Shown here one piece after another: positions 43,084-53,673 of a stretch of 64,000 bases of DNA. Made by a program: the position numbers and the translations under genes. The stretch lies in NCBI RefSeq assembly GCF_036345915.1, contig NZ_CP107785.1, forward strand, positions 2,108,001 to 2,172,000. The letters are read 5' to 3'. Source of the DNA: Nocardia sp. NBC_00565 (GTDB taxonomy: Bacteria > Actinomycetota > Actinomycetes > Mycobacteriales > Mycobacteriaceae). Numbering within the stretch: the stretch's first letter is position 1; each line of letters opens with the position of its first letter. A model generated the notes under the pieces. The model saw only the letters and a program-made list of their open reading frames with translations, was not told where the DNA came from and did not search any database.

Positions 43084-44457
43084 ATGTTGGAACGGGAAAC
43101 GGTGCGCGCTGTGGGCACCCCGGATGTAATCGAGGACCGGCCGTCGGGTCGTCGTCGTGTTCCGACGCGTTATCTGGTGTTGGGGTTGTTGTTCGTCATC
43201 ACGACCGTGAATTATGCCGATCGCAGTAGTTTGTCGATTACTGGTAGCGCGGTGAAGGAGGGTTTGGGGTTCACTTCGGTGCAGTTGGGCTACGTTTTCT
43301 CGGCGTTCAGTTGGGCGTATGTGGTGGCGCAGTTGCCGGGTGGGATGTTGTTGGATCGGTTCGGGGCGCGGCGGGTGTATGCGGCGAGTCTGGTGTTGTG
43401 GACTGCGGTGACCGCGGCGATCAGTCTGGTTGGTGTGGTCACGGTGCCGGTGTTGGTGGCGTTGGTGTTGGTGTTCGGGTTGCGGTTGTTGTTGGGTGCG
43501 TTCGAGTCGCCGGCTTTTCCGGCGAATGCGCGGGTGGCGACGATGTGGTTTCCGACTGCTGAGCGTGGGCGGGCGACGGCGGTGTTCAATTCGGCGCAGT
43601 ATTTCGCGACGGTGATGTTCGCGCCGATTATGGCGTGGGTCACTCATGTTTATGGGTGGCGTTGGGTGTTCGTGCTGTTGGGTGTACTCGGGTTCGGTTT
43701 GGCGGTGTTGTGGGCGCGGTGGATGAACACCCCGCGTGAACACCGACGCGTTACACCAGAGGAGTTGGAGTCGATCCGCGCCAGCGGCGCATTGGTCGAT
43801 TTGGACGAGCGCGGGACCGTGCAGGCCGAGCGTGCCCCGCTCAATCGGCGCACTCTGGCGCGGATTTTTTCGACTCGGCCGTTGTGGGGGGTGTATCTGT
43901 TCCAGTATGCGGTGAACGCGTTGACCTATTTTTTCATCACCTGGTTCCCGGTCTACCTGAACAAGGGCCGCGGCCTGTCGTTGGTCGATGTCGGTTTCAT
44001 CGCCGCGCTGCCGGCGTTGGCGGGGTTCGTGGGTGGTCTGGGTGGTGGGGTCGTCTCGGATGCGATCTTGCGTCGTGGTGGATCGTTGACCGTGGCACGT
44101 AAGATCCCGGCGGCGGTGGGGATGGTGTTGACGATCGCGATCGCGTTGTCGAATTTCAGTGACAGCACCACGGTGATCGTGGTGATCATGGTCGTGGCGT
44201 TTCTGGGTAAGGGTGTGGGTTCGCTGGGGTGGGCGATCACTACCGATATCGCGCCGCCGCAGGCGATGAGTTTTGTGGGGGCCACGATGAACGCGTGCGG
44301 CAATATCGCCGGTATCGTCACCCCGATCGTGATCGGCTATCTGGTCGAGGCGACCGGTTCCTTCGATACCGCGCTCTGGTTCGTCGCCGCCCACGGTGTG
44401 CTGGCTTTGATCGCGCTGGCGGTCATGGGCACCATCCAACGCATCCACTTCGATTAG
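43084..44457 (+). CDS. MFS transporter, glucarate/galactarate (GudP-like) family
   Basis: The 457-residue protein has 12 membrane segments and the family signature NYADRSSLSITGSAV and FSAFSWAYVVAQLPGGMLLD. GudP-type anion:cation symporters import D-glucarate and D-galactarate. The ATG at 43084 is set by AGGAGGA; an upstream frame is not conserved. Divergent from kdgD. Its codons are unusual here: Leu is mostly TTG and many third positions are T, unlike adjoining genes, hinting at a different origin. Confidence 0.92.
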   Translation: MLERETVRAVGTPDVIEDRPSGRRRVPTRYLVLGLLFVITTVNYADRSSLSITGSAVKEGLGFTSVQLGYVFSAFSWAYVVAQLPGGMLLDRFGARRVYAASLVLWTAVTAAISLVGVVTVPVLVALVLVFGLRLLLGAFESPAFPANARVATMWFPTAERGRATAVFNSAQYFATVMFAPIMAWVTHVYGWRWVFVLLGVLGFGLAVLWARWMNTPREHRRVTPEELESIRASGALVDLDERGTVQAERAPLNRRTLARIFSTRPLWGVYLFQYAVNALTYFFITWFPVYLNKGRGLSLVDVGFIAALPALAGFVGGLGGGVVSDAILRRGGSLTVARKIPAAVGMVLTIAIALSNFSDSTTVIVVIMVVAFLGKGVGSLGWAITTDIAPPQAMSFVGATMNACGNIAGIVTPIVIGYLVEATGSFDTALWFVAAHGVLALIALAVMGTIQRIHFD

Positions 44458-44471
44458 TGTGAACGCTCACA
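44458..44471. promoter_or_regulatory. LacI-type operator (distal, upstream of regulator gene)
   Basis: TGTGAACGCTCACA directly follows the transporter stop. Arms TGTGA/TCACA flank an ACGC centre. It matches the two operators ahead of araB (TGTTAACGCTCACA) at 13 of 14 positions and lies about 170 bp upstream of the LacI gene. Confidence 0.65.
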
Positions 44472-44578
44472 TTTCTCTCGTCAACATCCGCGTCCGGTCG
44501 TAATCTGACCGGTGACATCACCGTATCCATCCTTGTAGCCGCAGTTCGGGAAGGTCGCGCGAGCACGGCCACCCGATG

Positions 44579-44592
44579 CGTGAGCGCTAACA
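44579..44592. promoter_or_regulatory. LacI-type operator (proximal, upstream of regulator gene)
   Basis: CGTGAGCGCTAACA is, in reverse, TGTTAGCGCTCACG, the same operator class as before araB with a CG centre. It sits about 50 bp ahead of the regulator start, so the regulator probably controls itself, with looping to the site at 44458 possible. Confidence 0.65.
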
Positions 44593-44640
44593 TGAGCATG
44601 GTTGTATCGAGGTGACACAACGGCGCGGAAGGCGGGGTAG

Positions 44641-45711
44641 GTGACGGAACGGGACCTGCAAGCTCCCAAGGACGCGGCCACGGCGGTTCGGTCCGCCGAA
44701 TCGCGTCCGGCGGTGATGTTCGATGTCGCCAAGCTGGCCGGTGTATCGCATCAGACCGTGTCGCGGGTGCTCAACGGCAGCCCGAATGTGCGCCCGGCGA
44801 CTCGGGAGCGGGTACTGCGGGCCGTGGACGAGCTCGGCTATCGGCCGAACGCGATGGCGCGGGGCCTGGTCAGCAGGCGGTCGAAGGTGCTCGGCGTGGT
44901 TTCCTTCGACACGGTGCTGTACGGGCCGGCGTCGATGCTGCTCGGTATCGAAAGGGCCGCGCGCGCCGCCGGTTACGGTGTCAGCATCGTCACCATGGAG
45001 CAGGTCGACCGTGCCGGTGTGCTGGCGGCTACGAACACGCTCGTCGACCAGGGGGTCGACGGGATCGTCATCATCGCACCGCAGCTGGCCACCGCGGGAG
45101 CCCTGCGCGATCTGCCCGACCGATTGGTCGCCGTGGCCGTCGAGGCCGGACAGGACATCGGCTTGCCGTCGGCCTCGGTGGACCAGATCGAGGGCGCACG
45201 CCTGGCGGTCCGGCATCTACTCGACCTCGGTCACCGGACGGTATGGCATATCGCGGGACCGAACGACTGGCTGGAGGCGCGCGATCGTATGCAGGGCTGG
45301 CGGGAAACCCTGCACGCCGTGGACGCATCCGTTCCGCCCATCATCGGCGGCGACTGGAGTGCGCGCTCGGGCTACGAGGCGGGTCTCGTACTCGCCGCGC
45401 AACCGGACGTGACCGCGGTATTCGCGGCCAATGACCAGATGGCGCTCGGGCTACTGCGCGCCTTCGCCGAACGCGGCATCCGAGTGCCCGCCGACGTCTC
45501 GGTCGTCGGCTTCGACGACATTCCCGAGGCCGCCTACCTGTCACCGCCGTTGACCACCGTCCGTCAGGACTTCGACGAGGTGGGGCGGCGCAGCATGCGG
45601 ACCCTGCTGCGGCTGCTGGAAGCCGACGGCGCGAACCACGAACCCGCGCCGCCGCCGGTGGTGCCGACCCTCGTGCTACGCGAGAGTTCGGCGCCACCGG
45701 CTCAACGCTGA
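44641..45711 (+). CDS. LacI-family regulator of the arabinose operon
   Basis: The 356-residue protein has the LacI helix-turn-helix VMFDVAKLAGVSHQTVSRVLNG with hinge helix and a sugar-binding-type core (FAANDQMALGLLRAF, VVGFDDIPEAAYLSPPLTTV). It starts at GTG and is convergent with the sugar ABC permease gene. Matching operators sit before this gene and before araB, 8.8 kb away at the other end of the arabinose operon. L-arabinose or a derivative is the likely inducer, by inference. Confidence 0.93.
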   Translation: MTERDLQAPKDAATAVRSAESRPAVMFDVAKLAGVSHQTVSRVLNGSPNVRPATRERVLRAVDELGYRPNAMARGLVSRRSKVLGVVSFDTVLYGPASMLLGIERAARAAGYGVSIVTMEQVDRAGVLAATNTLVDQGVDGIVIIAPQLATAGALRDLPDRLVAVAVEAGQDIGLPSASVDQIEGARLAVRHLLDLGHRTVWHIAGPNDWLEARDRMQGWRETLHAVDASVPPIIGGDWSARSGYEAGLVLAAQPDVTAVFAANDQMALGLLRAFAERGIRVPADVSVVGFDDIPEAAYLSPPLTTVRQDFDEVGRRSMRTLLRLLEADGANHEPAPPPVVPTLVLRESSAPPAQR

Positions 45712-45715
45712 GGGG

Positions 45716-47038
45716 CTAGGCGGCCGTTCGCCGCTTGTTGTAGACGTCGAATGCCACCGCGGCCAGCAGCACGAGGCCCTTGATCACCAACTGCCAGTCG
45801 CTGCCGACTCCGAGCATCGACATGCCGTTGTTCATCACGCCCATGACCAGCGCGCCCACGATGGCGCCGACGACGGTGCCGATACCGCCGCTGGCGGAGG
45901 CACCACCGACGAATGCCGCTGCGATCGCGTCCAATTCGAAGTTCTGGCCGGCTTTCGGCGTCGCCGCACCGAGCCGGGCCGCGAAGATGACACCCGCCAG
46001 CGCCGCCAGCACGCCCATGTTCACGAACACCCAGAAGGTGTTCGCCTTGGTGTTCACCCCGGACAGCTGTGCGGCCTTCTCGTTGCCGCCGACCGCGTAG
46101 ATCCGCCGCCCGATGACCGACCGGTTCATGACGAAGGAGTAGGCCACGATCAGGACGACGAGGATCAGTCCGATGATCGGAAGTCCGTTGTAGGAGGCCA
46201 AGACGAAGCTGAACGCGAGGATGACCGCGCCCAACGCGACCATCTTCGCGAGGAACAGCGCTCGAGGTCCGGCGGGCAGGCCGTAGGAGCGGCGGCGCTG
46301 ACGCAGCCGTGCCTGCGCCCATACCAGTGCCGCGACCGCGAGCACACCGAGCAGCAGCGTCAGTCCGTGCAACTCGCCGACCCGCAGCCGGACCGAGATC
46401 CCGTTGAACCCCGCGAATTGAACGGCTTTGAGCGGCAACCAGTTCGGCAGATAGCCACCCGCGATATTGACGAAGCCCGCCGGGAACGGGCCGAGCGACT
46501 GACCCTGCAGCACCAGCTGCGCCAGACCTCGGAACAGCAGCATGCCGCCCAGAGTCACGATGAAGGCGGGGATCCGCACATAGGCGATCCAATATCCTTG
46601 CCACGCACCGATGACCGCCCCCACGGCCAGCGCGGCCACCACGACGACCGGCCAGGGCCAGTGCCAGTGCACGATCGCGATACCGGTGAGCGCGCCGACG
46701 AAGGCGCACACCGAGCCCACGGATAGGTCGATGTGGCCGTTGATGATCACCAGCATCATCCCGACCGCCAGCACGAGGATGTAGCCGTTCTGCAGGATCA
46801 CATTGGTAACGTTCAGCGGGGTCAGCAGGCTGACGCCATCGGAAAGCTGCGCGGTCGTGAGGATTTGGAACAGCAGGGTGATCGCGATCAGCGCCACCAC
46901 CATGCCGTACTGGCGCACATTGCCGCGCAGGCCTCGGCGCAGCGCCGCGACCACGCCGCCCGGCTGTTGTTCGGCGGCCTTGGCGATGATCTGATCGGCG
47001 GTCTCGTCGCCGTCTTCGAGCTTGTCCAGCAGGGTCAT
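45716..47038 (-). CDS. mmsB: Sugar ABC transporter permease (MmsB/GguB type)
   Basis: The 440-residue inner-membrane protein has about ten hydrophobic segments, [22 protein letters not shown] and [19 protein letters not shown] of the branched/ribose permease family, and an intracellular loop of the multiple-monosaccharide subgroup. The ATG at 47038 overlaps the ATPase stop (ATGA); upstream in-frame codons lie inside the ATPase gene. It forms the importer for arabinose, and possibly xylose or galactose, with the next two products. Confidence 0.94.
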   Translation of the reverse strand: MTLLDKLEDGDETADQIIAKAAEQQPGGVVAALRRGLRGNVRQYGMVVALIAITLLFQILTTAQLSDGVSLLTPLNVTNVILQNGYILVLAVGMMLVIINGHIDLSVGSVCAFVGALTGIAIVHWHWPWPVVVVAALAVGAVIGAWQGYWIAYVRIPAFIVTLGGMLLFRGLAQLVLQGQSLGPFPAGFVNIAGGYLPNWLPLKAVQFAGFNGISVRLRVGELHGLTLLLGVLAVAALVWAQARLRQRRRSYGLPAGPRALFLAKMVALGAVILAFSFVLASYNGLPIIGLILVVLIVAYSFVMNRSVIGRRIYAVGGNEKAAQLSGVNTKANTFWVFVNMGVLAALAGVIFAARLGAATPKAGQNFELDAIAAAFVGGASASGGIGTVVGAIVGALVMGVMNNGMSMLGVGSDWQLVIKGLVLLAAVAFDVYNKRRTAA

Positions 47039-48594
47039 TCGGGCACCGCCTCGGCCGCGTCGATGCGTCGGGTCATGAGCCTCATGACAGCCTCCTGTGT
47101 CGCTTCGTGTTTCGGCAACTCGCCGGTGATCCGGCCCTGGCTCATCGCGTAGACGCGGTCGCACAGGCCGAGTAGCTCCGGCAGCTCCGAGGAGATGACC
47201 AGCACGCCTTTACCTTCCGCAGCGAGCTGGTGAATGATCAGGTAGATCTCGTACTTCGCGCCGACATCGATGCCGCGGGTCGGCTCGTCGAGAATCAGCA
47301 GATCCGGTTCGGTGAAGATCCACTTGCCGAGTACGACCTTCTGCTGATTGCCGCCGGAGAGGTTGCCGACCTTCTGGAACACCGTGGGCGCCTTCACCGT
47401 CAGGCGGGTCCGCAGCCGATCGGCCGCGACGACTTCCCGATGCGTATCGACGATGCCGCGGCGCGATACCGCACCGAGGTTGGCGAGGGTCATATTCCGG
47501 CGGATGTCCTCATCGAGGATCAACCCGTACTGTTTGCGATCCTCCGAGACGTAGGCGATACCGGCCTCGATCGCGTCGTGGACGGCGGAAAGCCGCAGTG
47601 CGGTACCGTCTTTGCACACGGTTCCGCGAATATTGCGGCCGTAGGAGCGGCCGAATACGCTCATCGCCAGTTCGGTGCGCCCGGCCCCCATCAGCCCGGC
47701 AAGACCGACGATTTCGCCGCGTCGCACGGTCAGCGTCGCATTCCGGACCACCTGGCGGTCGGCGATGGTGGGATGGTCGACATTCCAGTCCGCGATCTCG
47801 AAGAACACCTCACCGATCCGCGGATTCTCCCGCGGCGGGTACCGGTGGTCGAGATCGCGGCCCACCATGCCCTTGATGATGCGATCCTCGGTGACCTCGA
47901 CCGCGCCGGCGTCCAGCGTCTCGATCGTCTTGCCATCGCGCAGGATGGTGATCGAATCGGCCACCGCCAGTACCTCATTGAGCTTGTGCGAGATCAGGAT
48001 CGAGGTGATGCCCTGCGCGCGAAGCTCTTTCAGCAGCGCGAGCAGACTCGCGCTGTCGGTCTCGTTGAGCGCCGCGGTCGGCTCGTCCAGGATCAGCAGC
48101 CGCACCTTCTTGGCCAGCGCCTTGGCGATCTCGACGAGTTGCTGCTTGCCGACGCCGATGGTCGAGACCAGTGTCTCCGGATCCTCGACCAGTCCGACCT
48201 GCCGCATCAGCGCCATCGCCTGGCGGTTGGTCTCCTGCCAGTCGACATTCCAGGTACGGCCGCGTTCGTTGCCGAGGAAGATGTTCTCGGCGATCGACAG
48301 CGGCGCCACCAGTGCCAGCTCCTGATGGATGATGGCGATACCGGCGGATTCGCTGCCGCGCACATCCTTGAACGTCATCTCGGTGCCGTCCATGACGATC
48401 CGGCCGCTGTAGGCCCCGTGCGGATACACTCCGCTGAGCACCTTCATCAACGTGGATTTCCCGGCGCCGTTCTCGCCGATGAGCGCGTGGATCTCACCGC
48501 GCGCCACTTCGAAGTCGACCTCGTCGAGCGCCTTGACGCCCGGGAATTCCATGGTGATCCCGCGCATTTCGAGAGTGTGCTGCGCCATGGGCAT
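47035..48594 (-). CDS. mmsA: Sugar ABC transporter ATPase (MmsA/GguA type, two domains)
   Basis: The 519-residue fused ATPase has an N-half with [27 protein letters not shown] and [13 protein letters not shown], and a C-half with degenerate [10 protein letters not shown] and intact [15 protein letters not shown] and [12 protein letters not shown]. This asymmetry is normal for sugar importers. The start codon shares a base with the binding-protein stop (TGATG) and the end overlaps the permease start, so all three are coupled. Confidence 0.95.
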   Translation of the reverse strand: MPMAQHTLEMRGITMEFPGVKALDEVDFEVARGEIHALIGENGAGKSTLMKVLSGVYPHGAYSGRIVMDGTEMTFKDVRGSESAGIAIIHQELALVAPLSIAENIFLGNERGRTWNVDWQETNRQAMALMRQVGLVEDPETLVSTIGVGKQQLVEIAKALAKKVRLLILDEPTAALNETDSASLLALLKELRAQGITSILISHKLNEVLAVADSITILRDGKTIETLDAGAVEVTEDRIIKGMVGRDLDHRYPPRENPRIGEVFFEIADWNVDHPTIADRQVVRNATLTVRRGEIVGLAGLMGAGRTELAMSVFGRSYGRNIRGTVCKDGTALRLSAVHDAIEAGIAYVSEDRKQYGLILDEDIRRNMTLANLGAVSRRGIVDTHREVVAADRLRTRLTVKAPTVFQKVGNLSGGNQQKVVLGKWIFTEPDLLILDEPTRGIDVGAKYEIYLIIHQLAAEGKGVLVISSELPELLGLCDRVYAMSQGRITGELPKHEATQEAVMRLMTRRIDAAEAVPE

Positions 48595-49691
48595 CAGGCG
48601 AAGTCGCGTTCGGTGTAGTAGCCGGTATCGATCAGCGCTTGCTTGTAGTTGCCCTTGTCGACCGACACCGGTTGCAGCAGATACGCGGGCACCTTCTTCG
48701 CGCCGTTGTCGTAGGAGGTGGTGTCATTGGTCTCCGGTGCGCCGCCGGTCAGAATCGCATTGGTCATCTGCACGGCGCGCTTGGCGAGTTCGCGGGTGTC
48801 CTTGAATACGGTCATGGTCTGTTCGCCCGCGATGATCGACTTGACCGAGGCTTTCTCCGCGTCCTGGCCGGTGACGATCGGCATCTTCTTCTCGCCCTTG
48901 CCGTAGCCGACCGCCTTGACGGCGGAAATGATGCCGATGCTGAGACCGTCGTAGGGCGAGAGCACGGCGTCGAGGTTGGCGTTGGAGTAGTTGGCGCTCA
49001 ACAGATTTTCCATCCGGGACTGCGCGGTGGCGCCGTCCCAGCGCAGCGTGGTCACCTGGTCGATGGCCGTCTGCCCGGAGCGGACCACCAGCTTGCCGGT
49101 GTCGAGATAGGGCTTGATGACCGACATCGCGCCGTTGAAGAAGTAGTAGGTGTTGTTGTCATCGGGCGAACCGGCGAACAGTTCGATGTTGAACGGACCC
49201 TTGCCCTCCTTCAGCCCCAGCTTGTCCTCGATGTAGTTCGCCTGCAGCACACCGACTTTGAAGTTGTCGAAGGTCGCGTAGTAGTCCACATTCGCGGTGT
49301 CGCGGATCAGCCGGTCGTAGGAGATCACCGCGATCTTGTTCGCTTTGGCCTGCTGCAATACACCGGTGAGCGACTTGTTGTCGATCGCGGCGATCACCAG
49401 TGCCTTCGCGCCCCGGGTGATCATATTCTCGATCTGGGCGACCTGGGTCTCGATCACATCCTCGGCGTACTGCAGATCCGTCTCATAGCCGAGATCCTTG
49501 AACTGGTTGACGATATTGTTGCCGTCGGCCACCCAGCGTTCGGACGACTTGGTCGGCATCGCGATACCGATCTTGCCGCCCGCGCCCTTGGTTGTGCTGT
49601 CGCTGCTCTCGACCGAACACGCGGCCGCGGCCAGCACTGCGGCCGCGGCGGTGGCGCCGGCAAGGAATCCGCGTCGATTCAAAGTGGTCAT
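48594..49691 (-). CDS. chvE: Sugar-binding lipoprotein (ChvE type)
   Basis: The 365-residue protein has an N-terminal signal with an RR pair and the lipobox LAAAACS (Cys about 25), then two Rossmann-like lobes with [33 protein letters not shown] and [11 protein letters not shown]. ChvE proteins bind L-arabinose, galactose, xylose and glucose at high affinity. It is tethered to the outer face of the membrane and hands sugar to the MmsAB complex. Confidence 0.94.
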   Translation of the reverse strand: MTTLNRRGFLAGATAAAAVLAAAACSVESSDSTTKGAGGKIGIAMPTKSSERWVADGNNIVNQFKDLGYETDLQYAEDVIETQVAQIENMITRGAKALVIAAIDNKSLTGVLQQAKANKIAVISYDRLIRDTANVDYYATFDNFKVGVLQANYIEDKLGLKEGKGPFNIELFAGSPDDNNTYYFFNGAMSVIKPYLDTGKLVVRSGQTAIDQVTTLRWDGATAQSRMENLLSANYSNANLDAVLSPYDGLSIGIISAVKAVGYGKGEKKMPIVTGQDAEKASVKSIIAGEQTMTVFKDTRELAKRAVQMTNAILTGGAPETNDTTSYDNGAKKVPAYLLQPVSVDKGNYKQALIDTGYYTERDFA

Positions 49692-49707
49692 GGTGCACTA
49701 CTCCTAG

Positions 49708-51105
49708 CTAGACCTGGACGAACTCGATGCCGGCGAGTTGGCAGAAGACCTGCCAGTCAGCGGCGTGATGACCGATATTCATGACTTGGTGATGCGGGCC
49801 GCCGTTCGCGAGCCAGCCCTCCATGCAGGCGCGCACGCCGCTGACCGGTCGGAACTGTCCGTACGGCATCTCCAGCGCGGGCAGCGGGGGACTGTCGAGC
49901 ACCGTGCCCTCGGCGACGACCAGCCGGAACCGCTCACCGCCCAGCGACACCAAACAGGCCAGGGTGGCCGGGCCGGGTTGGTAGCGGAACAGGAAGGTCG
50001 GCGGCGCGTCGAGTTTGCCGATGCCGAGTTCGCGGCGGATCAGCCGCACCGGTTCGTCGGTGCGGGCGATCTGCCAATTCCCTTCGCCCATATGACTCAT
50101 CAGAATCGAGTCCGATGGAAAGTCCATCGCGTACATCTCGGTGAAATGGCCCTCGCCGATGAGTTGGTGCCCGGCGTAGACCATGGCGGCGGCCATTGCG
50201 TCGCCCTCGGCCCCGTAGCCGTACCCCTTTGCCATCAGGCTGGAGGCTGCGGCCAGCGGAAGTCGTTTGAACCGGCCGTCCTCACCGATCGCGTCGAAAT
50301 GCGTCGAGTAGGCCCGGTAGCCGCGGTCGAGCAGGATCTCTTCGATGGCGAGCTGCATGCGCACGTGGTCGTCGCGCTGCTCGGCGGTCAATTCCGGATC
50401 GATCTCGAAATGCTCGTTCTCCCAATCGATCAGCGCGGTGACCTGATCGGCGGCCACCTGCTGGGAGCCGCGATAGAGGTCGCCGGGCGCGACGAAACTG
50501 ATCTCCGGGCCGAGCGTGCGCAACAGCGCGTTCTCATCGACCCGGATATCACCCATATCGTTCATGGCGTAACCGAATACGCCCACCTTCAACTGCCGCC
50601 ACGCCGTGACCGCGCGGGCGGCGCGTGCCCAACGATCGACGCGCACCGCGAATTCCGCGCTGCGCCAGTCATCGGTGATGACGGCGAACGGGCGGTCGGC
50701 GCGGACCATGGCATTGGCGGTGTCCTGCGCGCCGTGGATGCCCTGGTTGTAGGTCATATCGGCCATATCCCAGGCGGGCGTCACCGTCGGGTCGGGTTGA
50801 ATATTGGCCAGCAGCACCGGAAGTCGGTTCTCGTTGAACAGCCGCGCGACCCGCATCGCCGGGCCGTAGGTGAGCATGACGACCATGACACCGTCGAGAT
50901 CGGCGTTGACGAATTCGCGCATTACCGCCTCGGCGTCGGCGCGGTCCTTCACTGGGCGGCCGACCGTCCACTCGGCGATATCGGAGAGCTGGTCGGCGAT
51001 ATCCTTCGCGTAGCCGGACTGTCGGTCGGTGATACCGGGGATCATGTCGTCGTAGAGCGCCTGCATGATCCCGAGCAGGCCGATGCGCGGTTTCGGATGT
51101 GTCAT
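49708..51105 (-). CDS. araA: L-arabinose isomerase
   Basis: The 465-residue protein, slightly shorter than the classical 500-residue enzyme, has metal ligands visible as Glu in GYGAEGDAMAAA, Glu in FTEMYAMDF, His in LMSHMGEGNW and His in VMNIGHHAADW. It converts L-arabinose to L-ribulose. It sits between araD and the transporter genes; together they form the complete arabinose route. It belongs to the divergent actinobacterial branch of the L-fucose/L-arabinose isomerase family. Confidence 0.92.
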   Translation of the reverse strand: MTHPKPRIGLLGIMQALYDDMIPGITDRQSGYAKDIADQLSDIAEWTVGRPVKDRADAEAVMREFVNADLDGVMVVMLTYGPAMRVARLFNENRLPVLLANIQPDPTVTPAWDMADMTYNQGIHGAQDTANAMVRADRPFAVITDDWRSAEFAVRVDRWARAARAVTAWRQLKVGVFGYAMNDMGDIRVDENALLRTLGPEISFVAPGDLYRGSQQVAADQVTALIDWENEHFEIDPELTAEQRDDHVRMQLAIEEILLDRGYRAYSTHFDAIGEDGRFKRLPLAAASSLMAKGYGYGAEGDAMAAAMVYAGHQLIGEGHFTEMYAMDFPSDSILMSHMGEGNWQIARTDEPVRLIRRELGIGKLDAPPTFLFRYQPGPATLACLVSLGGERFRLVVAEGTVLDSPPLPALEMPYGQFRPVSGVRACMEGWLANGGPHHQVMNIGHHAADWQVFCQLAGIEFVQV

Positions 51106-51138
51106 CGAGGGGTCGACTCCTTCTTCGGTGGCTGGTCT

Positions 51139-51807
51139 TCAGCGCTGGCCGTACACGTTCTGGTAGCGGTCGTGCAGGCGGTCCACCGCGGACTGCGGGA
51201 GGGGCACGGGTTCGCCGAGTTGGCGGGCGATGTGGACGGTGCGGGCCACGTCCTCGCACATGACGGCGGCCTTCACCGCGGATTTGGCGTCCTCGCCGAT
51301 GGTGAACACGCCATGGTTCTTCATCAGCACCGCGGGCGAGCGATGGCCGGAAAGCGTTGCGACAACGCCCTTTCCGATATCGTCATCGCCGATGAGGGCG
51401 AAGGGGCCGACGGGGATCTCCCCGCCGAATTCATCGGCCATCGCGGTCAACGCACAGGGAATCGGTTCGGCGCGTGCCGCCCACGCGCAGGCGTAGGTGG
51501 AATGGGTGTGCACCACACCGCCGACGTGTGGCATGGCGCGATAGATGTAGGCGTGCGCGGCGGTATCGCTGGACGGTGACAGCGCACCGTCGACGAGCTT
51601 GCCTTCGAGATCGCAGACCACCATGGACGCGGGCGTCAGATCGTCGTAGGACACCCCGCTCGGTTTGATGACCAGCAGGTCCGCGCCGGGCACGCGCGCC
51701 GAGACATTGCCCGCGGTCCACACCACGAGTCCCCAGCGGACGAGCTCCCGGTGCAAATCGACCAGGTGCGTGCGCAGTTCGGCGATGGCCGAATCGGTCG
51801 AATTCAT
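51139..51807 (-). CDS. araD: L-ribulose-5-phosphate 4-epimerase
   Basis: The 222-residue class II aldolase-fold protein has GNVSARVPG, KPSGVSYDDL, the zinc HxH in VVHTHSTYACAWA and the third His in MKNHGVFT. It makes D-xylulose-5-phosphate for the pentose phosphate pathway. Its ATG overlaps the araB stop (ATGA). The context, between ribulokinase and arabinose isomerase, supports AraD over a fuculose aldolase role. Confidence 0.92.
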   Translation of the reverse strand: MNSTDSAIAELRTHLVDLHRELVRWGLVVWTAGNVSARVPGADLLVIKPSGVSYDDLTPASMVVCDLEGKLVDGALSPSSDTAAHAYIYRAMPHVGGVVHTHSTYACAWAARAEPIPCALTAMADEFGGEIPVGPFALIGDDDIGKGVVATLSGHRSPAVLMKNHGVFTIGEDAKSAVKAAVMCEDVARTVHIARQLGEPVPLPQSAVDRLHDRYQNVYGQR

Positions 51808-53474
51808 GCGGGGGCGACCTCTTTTCTCGCGGTGTTCCGGATGCGGCGCAGTCGATGCAGCACGTCATTGCCGCCGCGGCCGAAATGGTCGTGTAGGCGC
51901 CGGTATTCGGCGTAGAGGGCGTCGTAGGCGGCGGCACGTTCGGGATCGGGCAGATAGGCGGCCGGTCGTACCCGCCCCATCGCCGCGGCGGCGGCGCGCA
52001 CATCGGGATAGGCGCCGGCGGCGACGGCCGCGTGGATCGCGGATCCGAGCGCGGGGCCCTGATCGGAGTCGATCAGCGAGAGCGGCAGTCGCGTGACATC
52101 GGCGTAGATCTGCATCAACAGCGGGTTCTTCAGCAGGCCACCGGCCACGGTGAGCTCACGAACCGGCACGCCGGCCGATTCGAAGGATTCGACGATGGTG
52201 CGTGTTCCGAACGCGGTCGCCTCCAGCAGCGCCCGGTAGATGTCCTCGGGCGTGGTCGCCAGGGTGAGACCGAGGACCATGCCGGACAGTTCGGCGTCGA
52301 CCAGCACCGACCGATTGCCGTTGTGCCAATCCAATGCGACCAGGCCGTGCTCGCCGACCCGCTGTCGCCGCGCCAACTCGGTCAGGTACGCATGGGCGCT
52401 GATCCCGCGGGCGTCGGCGGCTTCCTGATAGCGCCGCGGCAGCGACGAATCGACGAACCAGCCGAAGATATCGCCGACGCCGTTCTGTCCGGCCTCGTAA
52501 CCCCAACTGCCGGAAACGATTCCGTCGGCGACGACCCCGCACATACCGGGCACCTCGGCCAGGTGATCACTGTTCATCACATGGCAGGTGGAGGTGCCCA
52601 TGACCGCGAGCATCTGGCCGTCGCCGACGGATTTGGCGGCCGGTGCGGTCACATGCGCGTCGACATTGCCGACCGCGACCGCGATACCGGCACGAAGTCC
52701 CGTCCACGTCGCCGCCCGCTCGGTGAGACCGCCGGCACGGCCACCGAGCGGGGACAGCGGGTGAGCGAGCTTGCCGGCGGCGAATCCGGCAAAGCCCGGG
52801 TGCAGGGCCGCGAGGTACTCCGTACTCGGCCACGCCCCGTCCTGGTGGATGCCCTTGTACCCCGCGGTACAGACATTGCGGGTTTCCACACCGCACAGCT
52901 GCCAGACGATCCAGTCGGCCGCCTCGATGAAGCGGTCCGCGCGGGCGTAGAGCTCCGGATCCTCCTCGAGCAGCTGCAGCCCCTTCGCGAACTCCCATTC
53001 CGCGGAGATCTTGCCGCCGTAGCGCCCGATCCACGGCTCTGCGCGTTCGTGGGCAAGGGCATTGATGCGATCGGCCTGTGGTTGCGCGGCGTGATGCTTC
53101 CACAGTTTCGGATACGCGTGCGGTCGCCCCGTGTACTCCGGCAATCGGCACAGCGGGGTGCCGTCGGCGCGGGCCGGGAGCACCGTGCACGCGGTGAAAT
53201 CGGTGGCGATGCCGATGACATCGGCCGGATCGATCCCGGCGTCGGTCAGGGCGGCGGGGACCGCGGTCCGCACTATGTCGAGATAGTCCTGGGGATCCTG
53301 TAGTGCCCAGTCCGGCGGCAGTGCCGCCCCGGTCGCGGGCAACGTTTGGTCGATCACGCCGTGCCGGTAATCGGTGACCGCACTACCGACCGCCGCACCA
53401 TCGCAGACCCGGACCACCAAGGCACGCCCGGACAAGGTGCCGAAGTCGACGCCGATGACGTACTTGTCCCGCAT
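51804..53474 (-). CDS. araB: Ribulokinase
   Basis: The 556-residue FGGY-family kinase begins YVIGVDFGTLSGRALVVRV and has GIATDFTACT, EWEFAKGLQLLE and the ATP-site motif ELTVAGGLLKNPLLMQIYADV of ribulokinases. It phosphorylates L-ribulose. The ATG at 53474 is set by GAGGGAG eight bases upstream; an ATG at 53489 lies in the leader. First gene of the six-gene operon, directly downstream of two LacI-type operators. Confidence 0.93.
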   Translation of the reverse strand: MRDKYVIGVDFGTLSGRALVVRVCDGAAVGSAVTDYRHGVIDQTLPATGAALPPDWALQDPQDYLDIVRTAVPAALTDAGIDPADVIGIATDFTACTVLPARADGTPLCRLPEYTGRPHAYPKLWKHHAAQPQADRINALAHERAEPWIGRYGGKISAEWEFAKGLQLLEEDPELYARADRFIEAADWIVWQLCGVETRNVCTAGYKGIHQDGAWPSTEYLAALHPGFAGFAAGKLAHPLSPLGGRAGGLTERAATWTGLRAGIAVAVGNVDAHVTAPAAKSVGDGQMLAVMGTSTCHVMNSDHLAEVPGMCGVVADGIVSGSWGYEAGQNGVGDIFGWFVDSSLPRRYQEAADARGISAHAYLTELARRQRVGEHGLVALDWHNGNRSVLVDAELSGMVLGLTLATTPEDIYRALLEATAFGTRTIVESFESAGVPVRELTVAGGLLKNPLLMQIYADVTRLPLSLIDSDQGPALGSAIHAAVAAGAYPDVRAAAAAMGRVRPAAYLPDPERAAAYDALYAEYRRLHDHFGRGGNDVLHRLRRIRNTARKEVAPA

Positions 53475-53492
53475 GCACTGCTCCCTCATCGG

Positions 53493-53521
53493 TGTTAACG
53501 CTCACATTGTTAACGTGAACA
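53493..53521. promoter_or_regulatory. Tandem LacI-type operators upstream of araB
   Basis: TGTTAACGCTCACA (53493-53506) and TGTTAACGTGAACA (53508-53521) are placed 15 bp apart, 20-50 bp before the araB ATG. They match the sites at 44458 and 44579 near the LacI gene. The arrangement suggests cooperative repression of the operon. Confidence 0.75.
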
Positions 53522-53673
53522 TTCCATCCGTGTCAAGAGCGAGAGCCGCGATGCGCCCATTCCGAATCAATAGTCGGCAGTGCGCGGGCGGTGAAATGCC
53601 GAGACCCCACTGCCGACAGCTGGGCAGTGGGGTCGTCGTTTGTCATGGCGCGCCGGCGCCGTCGCATGGTCGG

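Noticed and set aside
49738..51579. 613-codon plus-strand frame opposite araA and araD
   Set aside because: No motifs; the minus-strand enzymes have all metal ligands.
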